This document shows positions 47,825 to 57,537 of a stretch of DNA of 64,000 nucleotides, piece after piece. Made by a program: the position numbers and the translations under genes. The notes under the pieces were generated by a model. It was not told where the DNA came from, ran no database searches, and worked only from the letters and a program-made list of their open reading frames with translations. Source of the stretch: Allium sativum (taxonomy: Eukaryota; Streptophyta; Magnoliopsida; Asparagales; Amaryllidaceae); contig CM060910.1 in NCBI GenBank assembly GCA_030737875.1, forward strand, positions 631,209,303-631,273,302. Direction: 5' to 3'. Each line of letters opens with the position of its first letter. Positions within the stretch are counted from its first letter, which is position 1.

Positions 47825-48120
47825 TCCATTGGTTTACTCCGTCGCCTCCCAGTAATCACGAAACCCATTTGCTCGAACCAAACCGAAGTCGTCGCACGTG
47901 TCCCCAAGCCGCCGGACCCGAATCCAAACCCGCCACCTTGAAGTCCATCTCGCCGTCACACACCGCCTATGACCAGTCCGAGCTCGCACCCTTCAGGCGC
48001 CGGCAAACGGTCCTTGAACGCTGCTCCTTTGTGGGCGAAATCCAAACTATCCGTGAACCCATACATGATCTTAACCGTATAGAAATGAAGATCAGATCTT
48101 CCTCTTCAATTTTCGTTTAT
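47825..48120 (-). other. GC-rich cassette in C 3' LTR
   Basis: CpG-rich stretch with GCCGCCGGACCCG-type words. The plus-strand frame 47869-48123 (84 codons) is opposite to the LTR's transcription and not recognisable. It follows the predicted transcript start on the minus strand. Confidence 0.55.
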
Positions 48121-48221
48121 TAGTCGTAATTTAATTCATGAGATATTGGGAGAAATTAAGAGATTCATCTCGTGCGTTTCTAGCCATTGAGGGTTGATAG
48201 TGGCGGCTATGTATTCTTGAG

Positions 48222-48253
48222 TTAGGGTTTAGTTGTTTGGTTGAGTATTTATA
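48222..48253 (-). promoter_or_regulatory. TATA box and telo-box promoter of LTR C
   Basis: The minus strand reads TATAAATA (48253-48246), CTCAACCAAACAACT, then AAACCCTAA (48230-48222). This puts the transcript start roughly 900 bp into the LTR, so about 5.3 kb of the LTR would be R-U5. Confidence 0.6.
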
Positions 48254-48524
48254 ATATTTTAATAGTTTAGTTCTTGAATTCACCAAAAAAAGCCTGTTAC
48301 TTCTTAACTACTCCATTTCCAGCCCAACAAGAGTCATTCCCAGGCAAATAACCACGTTCTGGACGCAATGGGCTAGATCCCGTCAGCCCAAACGAAAGTA
48401 TTCAGCCTGTTTTCTTTAATTTAAAATTTAATTCATTTATTTATTTAATTCTATCTTACAATTAAATTCACCGGGGCCACATACGGACTCTCAAAATTAT
48501 AGAAAAAGTATTTCTAATTATGTT

Positions 48525-48760
48525 TTGAAGATATGGTCCTAACAAAACTAATTTCGTTGAATTTCGAGACCGTTTGAAAAATGGCCATTTTCTGGTCGAT
48601 TAAATTTGACTAAAACTGACAAAACACATTTTCTTTTGCCACGCTCACATATTAATTCTAAAAATTATGAAAATTGAAACCTAGCTATAATTTCACATTC
48701 CGATCCCAACAAAAGTGGTTTCATCGAAAACGGTGGTCATTTGTAAAATGGCTATTTTTA
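48525..48760 (-). repeat. Duplicated start module of LTR C
   Basis: Two copies of the TTTTCAAACG...TTCGACGAAA-type module (here in reverse complement, cores changed to TTCGTTGAATT and TTTCATCGAAA). Homologous to 7917-8210 in A and 28120-28405 in B. Confidence 0.7.
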
Positions 48761-49149
48761 GAGGCTATATATTATATTAAAATATATATAAATTCCACAG
48801 CGACTTTTCTAAATTTTAAACTGGACATAACTTTCAAATTATAAAGTGAAATTTCAGCTTCTTACATTCGTTAGAAAGATATTATTAAACAGATTTCAAT
48901 ATTTCTAGTTTCGTTCAATTCTGATTTATACTGAATTCTATATATCAAATTGAAATTTGAAATCGAATTTTCGAACTGCCGCGCCATTTCAAACTCCTTT
49001 TATAATTAAATAAAATATTTTCGTTCTAACTTCGATTAAAATAAATTTTTAGTTGTTATTATTTAAAATAAATCATTTTAAATTCTCAAAATCCTTTAAA
49101 ATTTCTAAAATAATTTTTTAAATTGGTCCCAAAATTCCGGGTTGTTACA

Positions 49150-49590
49150 TTCTCCCCCACTTAAAATCTTTTCGTCCTCAAAAAGGAACGGAGCTGAAAG
49201 TTGTTTAATTGACCATTCTATTTTCGTTTTTTTATTGGTTTCAGTAATTTTATTAGTTAAACTAATAATCACAACACAATCATCAATCAATTAGTTGATT
49301 ATCTTTTCAAATATATATATATATATCTTTTATATATTTAAAATCATATTTCTTCAAATCAGATTATATATATAATCACAAATACGTTAATTGTAACTTG
49401 TCACTCTCAACTCATTCTAGGGCATTTCTAACCCCATCTCTAATGAGTTTTCTCATTCTAGGATACTGCTGATCCTATCTCTAATGAGTATTCTTATTGG
49501 ATATTACTAATCCAACCACTGATGAGTCTTTGTTCAGTTCTAACGAGTTGTACCCCAAAGATTTGAGCTAACCAAAGCTCTGATACCAAC
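49150..49590 (-). mobile_element. Element C interior (441 bp, non-coding)
   Basis: Left end is the PPT (minus AAGTGGGGGAGAA, 49162-49150), right end the PBS. The sequence between shares the GATACTGCTGATCC-type block with B's interior. The only frame of note (49105-49290, 61 codons) crosses into the LTR and is not recognisable. Confidence 0.93.
49577..49588 (-). other. Primer-binding site of element C
   Basis: The minus strand reads TGGTATCAGAGC, with a two-base spacer (GT) to the LTR end, the same as in B. Confidence 0.95.
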
Positions 49591-50087
49591 TGTGATGACC
49601 CGAAAATCCTTGCCCTTTGAATCGACCATAAACCACACAGGTCTGATCCAAAAGTTGGAAATCCTCGAATGCATTAACTTTGGGCATACAACACATCAGA
49701 ACAACATAACAGAAGACTTTTATAAACATCATAATAATGTTACATCAGAGTACAGAATATATCAGAGTACATCGGAAAAAAATACGGCGGAAGATAATTT
49801 ACAATAATTTAGTACATTGCAGCAGAAATGAATAACTTAACACAACGGAAGACTATCCATGCTCTGGACACAGCTTTAAGCTTCAATCCAAAATCTTGCT
49901 AAATATATCTGTAAAAAGCTACTCGATTGCCCGTGTGGAAAATATGGGCACCCGAGTTTGCAAGTGAAACAAACTACAGGTCAATCATGGGACTGGTATG
50001 AGAAATCTTAACTTAACTTATCTAATAATAAGGCCAATCACAGGACCATGCCACTAACGCGGAACGGGTTTACTCCATTGGATTGCC
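49591..50087 (-). mobile_element. Element C 5' LTR, first segment (end of conserved module, copy 6)
   Basis: Starts TGTGATGACCCGAAAATC like 42883 and follows it to GGTTTACTCCATTGGATTG. It is cut by chromovirus 1 after its TSD and resumes at 60064. Confidence 0.94.
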
Positions 50088-50468
50088 TGTAACAGCCCGC
50101 ATTTTACGTATCGGAAGATCATAAAATATTTTTATTTTATTCCCTGAGGGTTGGATCATTCTCATCTTTTGGTATGTTGCTTATGGGGATGTGAGACATG
50201 TCCATAAATTTTACCGATTTTGTTTGTGACCATTTTGCCCTTGTCAGTCTTGTACAGGGCATAACTTTTGACTCAAGTCGAATCAGAGGGTAAGACCTGT
50301 GCCATTGGAAAGGAATTGATGATTCTCTTTCCGTAGAGTGGTTACATGAAATATTTGGTTTAGCGGTTTGAGAGAAATCGTTGTTTTAAGGTTTTTCAGT
50401 TGGCTGTTCATGTTTTGGAAGGCTAATGGGCTGGTTTGGAGAAGGCCCATTAAGGGGTTGGTGGAGGC

Positions 50469-50477
50469 TATAAATAG
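50469..50477 (+). promoter_or_regulatory. TATA box of chromovirus 1
   Basis: GGCTATAAATAGAGGG in the 5' LTR, with a twin at about 57919. Confidence 0.65.
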
Positions 50478-51524
50478 AGGGTAAGGGATATGGGGAAAGG
50501 TTGGATTTTCCATTCTCTTATGGGGAGGCTTTGATCTCCTTCTTCCTCTAACACCTTTCCACCATTAAAATTCCAAATCCAAGGAGGGAAATCTAAGATC
50601 TATACCATTCAAGGCTAGATCAACATCGTTTCAAGGGCGAATTCATCGGATTGAAGGGTTTGATTCGAAATGTTCGCTGTCCGGATTGCTTTTTCATCGC
50701 TTTTGCTTTGTTTTGGATAATCGGTGAGTGATTTACATCTCTCATTCGGATTTATGAAAGTATGTGAGTTATAGGATGTTAATTTCATCATTTCCATGTT
50801 ATTTTCTTTAGATCTATACCATGCTAAGTCCATTTTACATATGAATCACCTTAGGATCTGATCTAGATAATTTAAATGGTTAATTTAATGATTTCTCTCA
50901 AGTTTATGCAAATTAGATCCGTTTTTATGTTCATATGTTCACTTATCATGTTTAGGGAAATTTATGTGTTTTGATGGAAATTGTTAGATTGATGATATTG
51001 TTGGTTGCATAACATGTTTGTGGTTGCGTTTGAATGAATCGGATAAGCCAGTTTCGACGGATTCGTCGTTTGGCGAAGTTTTGGTCGAAATCAAAGTCGA
51101 AATGGAGCTGTGCAGGAATCGGGTCGGTCTAGAGGGGTCGGTCCTAGACTGGTCGGTCAAGACGTGGCTTGGGGAGCAAGACAGGTTTTGGGTCGGTTTT
51201 TTTCCTGGTCGGTCGGTCTCAGGTGAGAAAGGCTGGTCGGTCTTGGAGCTGGTCGGTCTGATCGGTCGGTCCATACTGGTCAGGTCGAGCAAATCTGGAG
51301 TTCTGATTTGGAGCAAGCGGGTCGGTCACATTCCAGGAAGGGGTGATCAGTTCAGGTCGGTTTTAGAGGGTTGGTTCGGTCAGATGGTGGCAAACCTGGT
51401 CGGTCGGGTCAGCCGATTGGTGGTAGGGTCGAATCCTGAAGCCAGAAGGGAACCTGGTCGGTGGGTCGGTTTTAGCTGGGTCGGTTGGGCTAAGCTTTTG
51501 GGTCGATCTTAGTGGCTCGGTCGT

Positions 51525-51735
51525 AAGGAAGGGTCGGTTTTGGGTCTTCCCAGGAAGGGTCGGTTTTGGGTCTTCCCAGGAAGAGCAGGTTTTGCGTCTT
51601 CCCAGGAAGAGCAGGTTTTGGGTCTTCCCAAGAGGGGTCGGTTTTGGGGTCCTCCCAGAGGGCTCGGTGATGGTGTAGCTTCGAGGTGGTTCAAGTAGGA
51701 AGGCTCGAAGTGATGAATGTGTTCGGTGAAAACTC
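51525..51735 (+). repeat. Short tandem repeat present only in the 5' LTR
   Basis: Four or five copies of about 27 bp around TTTTGGGTCTTCCCAGGAAG. The 3' LTR passes directly from CATAAGGAAAGG to TCGTGAGTTGATGG at 58973-58995. Confidence 0.88.
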
Positions 51736-52818
51736 AAAGGTCATGAGTTGATGGATAATGGATGCTCGAGAAGGTTGCTTGAGCTATGAAACATCATCAA
51801 GGTTGGACGACTAGAGATGCGAAGGCCGAGAGGTCATCGTTGTCGTAAGTTCTAGCTTGCTCAAAGTAGGGGTACGATGGGGGCACCCAAAAGACTAGAA
51901 GGTTGCTGGTCGAGTACCCTGGGTCTTGGGGAAAGGCCTACTGTCAAGGTTGGACATTATCAAGGTTGGACATATGGAGTTCATGCTAGAACTGGGGTTA
52001 CCATTAGCCCTTGACATATGGCAAGGTTGGCCGTCATACGATTAACGATGGTTTCAAAGCAGGATTGGCGGTGATAGCCAGAGTCTGTCATGTATGCTGG
52101 ATGTTTTGCATGAGATATATAATCTTGATCCCATGATTGCTATTGTTGATTGTTTCTTGTTTGTTATGAACAAATGGTTGTTCTAGTTTCTATGGATTAA
52201 TGGTTGAAATGCTTGGTGTAAAGGCTATCACTGTCCGATGTGGGGAAGATAAGGTTGAGTTCTTCTCTGGTGATGTGGGTAGATAAGTTGTTCATTTACC
52301 CATTCTCATATACTTTCTTGTTGAAGTTTGTTAGTTGTTTTATCGCTCACTAAGACTATTGTCTGACTCAAGGTTTTATGTCTCCTCTTATAACCTTGGG
52401 CTATTCATCTGGTTGTGGATGAGCAGACTGAGTAGCAGGTTACAGGTAATGGAGCTTAGTGAGACGAGGAAGCTGAGCGAAGACGAGCAGGAGGTTGGCG
52501 TACCAGTTTTATTACTATCTAGTATTTCTGTTTCCGCTGTTTGAGTTGCTTGAGAGTTATAGTGAGGCCTTATGTACAAACTTTGATATCAGTTGGATAA
52601 TCTTTCTGGATGTTGAGAAAGTTTCAAAAGTTTGTTATCTGATACCTCATTGCTATTACCTGTTGTATATGTTCTATTATATTTTATCCTTGTGCTGTGA
52701 GCTCTACGACATGTTACGATGTGTTTACCTACTCTGATGATCGTCCATAGCAGCCTGGCACACCTTTCAGCGCATTTTCCACTTGTTTAGTGCGGGGGTT
52801 ATGGGCGGTCGTCACATT

Positions 52819-52830
52819 TGGTATCAGAGC
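52819..52830 (+). other. Primer-binding site of chromovirus 1
   Basis: TGGTATCAGAGC two bases after the 5' LTR, initiator-Met tRNA type. Confidence 0.96.
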
Positions 52831-53002
52831 TCTGGTCAACGATTTTGGACAAAGTTCAAAGACGTAATTACGTAGGAGAGACGTATTTGTAGATTTCTGT
52901 TGGATGTTTACTATATGTATATTAACATATATAGTAGTAGCAGTTGTATCTCTGTAGCAGTTTTCTTGGAAGTGGATAATTATTCTAGATTGTAGATTTA
53001 GA

Positions 53003-54262
53003 ATGAGTAGACGACCATCAAGACACGTTGCTAGGAGAGCTAATACTGGAGGGGGAAATGGTGACGAACCAGATTACCCGGCCATGTTTGAAGCCATGGC
53101 AGAAGCAATTATGCGAAGGGTACCCGCTCCAGTGGCGGCTACGGTAGATGTAGGTGTGCGAGTTCCTAGAGTAGATTTTGCAAAGATGTGCAAGGACTTT
53201 ACATATCTAGGATGGAAACCATTCAAGGGAACTGAACCAGCTGAAGAGGTTCAGAGGTGGATGGATTCATGTGTTTGAATCTTTGGAGACTTGGGTATTG
53301 AGGATGCAATGAAGAGAAAGCTTGCATCAAGGCAGCTGCAGAGCAGGGCTATGGAATGGTGGAATTCTGTCATACTCGAGACTCCAGAAGAGGAAATTTC
53401 ATGGGAGCAATTCCAAGCTAAGTTTGAAGCAAAGTTTATCTCCACTGCTCAGAAGTCCGTCCTCTTCAAGAAGTTCGTAGAGTTGAAGCAGAATGGCAGA
53501 TCAGTTCTTGACTACATTTCTGATTTTGAGGCATTGTCTAGATATGCTCGTTCATACATTGATACACTCTATCAGAAGAACGAGAAGTTTTTCTTGGGTT
53601 TGAATGCTCATATTGGAAAACCGCTTGTAGACCATTTTGATGATTCATTTGAGAAAATTGTGGAAAAAGCTATTCGCCATGAGAGCTTGTTTCCCAAGGA
53701 AGCAAATGTTGTCGCTACAACCAAGGAAGCTCAGAAACCACAGCAAGGTGGTAATAAAAAGAGGAAGCAGCAACAACAGAAAGAAAAGGATGGCCAAAAG
53801 AAACCCAAGAGTGAGGTGGTTTGCTTTAACTGCCAACAGAAGGGTCATTATTCAAATGAGTGCAAGAATCCCAAAGCTGAGAAGAAGTGCTTTAAGTGTG
53901 GAAAGCCTGGGCATGAGAAGAAAGATTGTCCAGAATCAGCTAAGGGCAAACAGATTGTGAAGGCATATGCTTTGGAAGCCGTGCCATCTACTTCAAGAGC
54001 TCCTACTGCAGAGGAGAAGGGAAAGGGTGTCGTGGTACAAGGTACTTTTTCCGTTAACGGTGTTTCAGTTCGAGTTTTGTTTGATACTGGAGCATCACAT
54101 TCATTCATCTGCAATGAGCTTGTATGTCGCTTGGGTTTGGGACCCGAGATTTGTGATAGACCTTTGATCGTGACTAATCCAGTTGGGGGTTCGTCCAGTT
54201 TGTGCATGATTTGTTGTGGTCTAGTGTTATCGAGTCATGGTTGCTCTTTTATGTGTGATTGA
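53003..54262 (+). pseudogene. gag-pro: Chromovirus 1 gag and protease, two in-frame stops
   Basis: The ATG at 53003 starts MSRRPSRHVARR, in the same frame as the related gag at 42066. Gag is followed by two CCHC zinc knuckles (53822-53863 CFNCQQKGHYSNEC; 53888-53929 CFKCGKPGHEKKDC), which bind RNA during packaging. An aspartic protease active site, DTGASHSFI, is at 54083-54109. In-frame TGA stops at 53276-53278 (the other copy has Arg, CGT) and 54260-54262 break it; the frame carries on after each. Downstream it joins pol in the same frame. Gag would form the particle and protease would cut the polyprotein; neither can be made whole here. Confidence 0.93.
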
Positions 54263-55539
54263 TTTGTTCTTAACTTCGCTGGGTATGGGATCATCTTGAG
54301 CATGGATTGGCTCAAGAGATATGCGGCAAGGGTGAATTGCGAGAAGCTAGAGGTGAGGGTCGGGGATGTGGAAGGGCGAAAGGTGTTGATTAGATGTAAG
54401 CGCGAAGACGGGGTCTTCGTGAGTTATCTATATTCGCTTGGGATTCCACAGGAAGACCTGTCATCAGTGCTGATCGCAAATGAGTATGTAGATGTTTTTG
54501 ACGAGGTCAAAGGGTTGCCGCCGCATTGTGAGATCGAGTTTAGGATCGATTTGGTCGAAGGTGCTAGACCAATTGTTATGCCCCTTAGGCGGATGGCGCC
54601 TAGGGAACAACGAGAGTTAGAGGTGCAAGTTCGTGACCTCTTGGGAAAAGGATTCATTCGGAGGAGTGTTTCCGAGTGGGGTGCACCATTCGTGTTTGCA
54701 ACTAAGGCAGATGGCTCGTTAAGATTGTGCGTGGACTATCGTGAGCTAAACAAGGTGACTAAGAAGAACAAGTATCCGTTGCCAAGGATTGATGACTTGT
54801 TCGATCAGCTTCACGAAGCCAAAGTATTTTCTCAGATGGATTTGGCAACGGGATTTCACCAATTGAGAGTGGATAAGGATAGTGTGCCAAAGACTACTTT
54901 TAGGACACCGTCAGGGTTTTCCGAGTGGTTGGTGATGCCATTCGGGTTGACTAACGCGCCACCGTATTTTGTGGATCTTATGAATAAAGTGTTCAGAGAT
55001 CAGTTGAGTAAGTTCGTGCTGGTATTCGTGGATGATATACTGGTTTACTCCAGAAATGTGGAAGAACATAAGACGCACTTGAGAGTTTGCGAAAGCATCA
55101 GCTTAAGGCTAAGTTATCAAAATGTCACTTCTGGAAGGATGAAGTGAGGTTCTTAGGTCATGTTGTTTCTGGAAAAGGTATAGCGGTTGACCCCGCTAAA
55201 GTTGCAGCAATCCAGAATTGGGATAAACCTAAGAATGCGACGGATGTTCGAAGTTTCCTTGGGTTGGCTGGTTATTACCGAAGGTTTATCAAGGATTTCT
55301 CCAAGATAACTACACCATTAACAGGATTGACGAAGAAGGATCAAGTATTCGCATGGGATGCGAAGTGTGAACAAGCGTTCGGAATTTTGAAGGAGAGATT
55401 GACGAGTGCACCTGTGTTGACCATTCCAAGTGGGAATGAAGAGATGGTGGTGTATACTGATGCATGTGGTACTGGACTTGGAGCAGTGCTAATGCAGAAG
55501 GATAAGGTAGTGGCTTACGCAAGTCGACAGCTAAAGTAG
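54263..55539 (+). pseudogene. pol: Chromovirus 1 reverse transcriptase and RNase H, frameshifted
   Basis: Continues from protease in the same frame. Reverse transcriptase blocks run from about 54480: [12 protein letters not shown], then [42 protein letters not shown], and the catalytic FVDDILVYS at 55025-55051 (Asp-Asp pair). A frameshift lies near 55086, where about 10 bases seem missing compared with the usual spacing; pol continues in another frame from 55087. RNase H follows, with [15 protein letters not shown] at 55453-55497. A TAG stop is at 55537-55539. The reaction would be cDNA synthesis from the element's RNA in the particle. Confidence 0.93.
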
Positions 55540-57400
55540 CATGAGAGAAAATATCCAACTCATGATTTGGAGTTGGCAGCGATTGTGTTTGCTCTGAAGA
55601 TGTGGAGACATTACCTGTTGGGGGTACGATTCGAGTTGTTTACGGATCACAAGTCATTGAAGTATCTTTTCTCCCAAAAGGATTTGAATCTTTGGCAGCA
55701 ACGATGGTTAGAGTTTCTGGCATCGTATGATTTTGGTATAGCCTATACTCCTGGCAAAGGCAATGCAGTTGCAGATGCATTGAGTCGAAGACACGCAAGT
55801 TTGGGAGCGATGTTTTCAGAATGGAAGAGCCTCGAGTACTTGGCAGTGTTCGATTTCAGGCCAAGGTGCGAGTTGGAACCTGAAATGTTGGCAAGCTTGT
55901 CGATAAGGCCTACTCTTATCGAAAGGATTAACGAGGGTCAAAAGAAAGATGCGAAGCTTGTCGAGTTCATTCAGAAACTGGAACCAGAGGATAAAGAGTT
56001 AGAGGTCGATCGAGAAGGTTGGCTTCGAAAGTAAGGACGATTAGTTGTTCCTGATATCGACGGACTGAGGGATGAGGTTCTGAGAGAATGTCATCACTCG
56101 AAGCTAACGATTCATCCCGGTGGTAATAAAATGTATCAGGACATGAAGCGAGCCTACTACTGAGAAGGGATGAAAAGAGATATTGGAAAGTTCATTTCCA
56201 AGTGTATGAACTGTCAGTTGGTGCCGAGTGGTTTGCTTCAGCCATTAGAAGTTCCTACAAGGAAGTGGGAGCAAATATCGATGGATTTTATCGATGGACT
56301 ACCTAGAACCAGGGCAGGGAATGAAGGGATTTGGGTCATTGTGGATCGTTTGACCAAAAGTGCAAGGTTCATTCCTATCAAGACGACTAGGACAACATCA
56401 AAATTGGCTGAGCTTTATGTGAAATGGATAGTTCGATTCCATGGTGTCCCAAAGAGTATAGTAAGTGACCGGGATCCATTGTTCACGAGTGGATTTTGGA
56501 AAAGTTTGCAAGAAGCTTTGGGAACCGAATTGTGTTTAAGTACGGCATATCATCCCCAAACTGATGGTCAGACCGAGAGAGTCAACCGAGTTTTAGAAGA
56601 TCTCCTGAGGGCTTGTGTGTTAGACTTCGGAGGATCATGGGAGGACCATCTACATCTAGTTGAATTTACATATAATAATAGCTACCAGTCGGGTTGGGAT
56701 GGCACCATACGAGGCGTTGTATGGAAGGCCGTGCAATTCTCCAGCTTGTTGGTTAGAAACCGGAGATAAGTTGGTACTTGGGCCTGAAATGACTAGAGAA
56801 ACCTCGGATTGTATCGAGATTGTTCGACAACGAATTAAGGCGGCCCAAGATCGTCAGAAGAGTTACGCCGATAAGCGTCGTAAGGATTTGGAATTCGACG
56901 TAGGAGATATGGTTTTCGTGAAGATTTCACCGTTGAAGCATGTGGTTCGATTCAGAAGTAAAGGGAAGTTGGCTCCTCGGTTTGTTGGACCATTTCCGAT
57001 AGTCGAGCGAATAGGAAAGCTCGCATATAGGTTGGAGTTACCCGAGAAAATGTCGAGTGTGCATAATGTTTTCCATGTGTCGTTTCTACGGAAGTTTGTG
57101 CACGACTCGAATGTGGTGGTATCTCCAGAACAGTATGAAGATTTAGAAGTCGAGACCGCAGTTGCGAAACCTCATAGGCCACTTCGCGTTGTGGGGAATG
57201 ACACGAAACAGCTTAGGAGGAAGACGATTAAGCTAGTCAAGGTACAATGGAGTGAAGATGGAGACGACTGTACATGGGAGATGGAAGAGAGCATGAGGGT
57301 GACCCATCTAGAACTTTTCATCGGTAGAACCCTTAGATTGTATCGTCGTTATATCGTTGTATCTTGTTGTTGTTTGATAGAATTCCGCGTGCTAGGATAA
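55540..57400 (+). pseudogene. pol: Chromovirus 1 RNase H end, integrase and chromodomain, broken
   Basis: RNase H continues to about 55800 ([14 protein letters not shown], then [10 protein letters not shown]). Integrase has the HHCC zinc region at 56092-56214 and the DDE core: MDFIDGL at 56281, SDRDPLF at 56464, HPQTDGQTERVNR at 56551. Stops at 56032-56034 and 56161-56163 (TGA where this family has Trp). A one-base loss lies near 56690, after which the frame changes (from 56660). A GPFPIVERIGKLAYRL block (about 56991-57036) and a chromodomain with KVQWSEDGDDCTWE near 57239-57281 close the protein. In the chromovirus family this domain steers integration to heterochromatin. Confidence 0.92.
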
Positions 57401-57524
57401 GGCTATGGATGCATGGCTTGATGGTTGCTAGTTTGGATGATAGGATTGGCTTCTCATGGATGATAGGCATGCAGAATTGTTGTGGTTGTTCGTGGTTGCT
57501 TGGAATTTCGGGGGCGAAATTCTT

Positions 57525-57537
57525 AAGGGGGAGAGAA
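57525..57537 (+). other. Polypurine tract of chromovirus 1
   Basis: AAGGGGGAGAGAA directly before TGTAACAGCCCGC. Upstream GGGGGCGAAATTC is the usual Tekay/Del context and resembles the PPT regions of B and C. Confidence 0.94.

Larger units (their letters stand above)
42883..49149 (-). mobile_element. Element C 3' LTR (6,267 bp)
   Basis: The minus strand starts TGTAACAACCCGG at 49149 and ends GGTCATCACA at 42883. Order: start modules (48480-49149), TATA/telo-box (48222-48253), GC-rich cassette (47825-48120), donor-like site (47598), hairpin arrays (45840-47480), AT-rich region with repeated ACTGGGTTAAAGAAC words (44700-45250), and the conserved module to the end. Frames such as 43640-43843, 44116-44406 and 47869-48123 are not recognisable proteins. 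Confidence 0.94.
50088..52816 (+). mobile_element. Chromovirus 1, 5' LTR (2,729 bp)
   Basis: TGTAACAGCCCGC...GGGCGGTCGTCACA. TATAAATAG at 50469. GGTCGGT-rich stretch 51120-51500. About 200 bp at 51525-51735, with short repeats of GGGTCTTCCCAGGAAG, are missing from the 3' LTR. Frames in it (for example 51018-51512) have twins in the 3' LTR and follow the repeat. Confidence 0.96.

Noticed and set aside
47869..48123. 84-codon frame as a captured host gene piece
   Set aside because: It runs against the predicted transcription of the LTR and I recognise no protein; kept only as a GC-rich cassette.
50984..51737. Frames of 110-164 codons in the chromovirus 1 5' LTR, with twins at 58434-58962
   Set aside because: They follow the GGTC-type repeat and are open on both strands.
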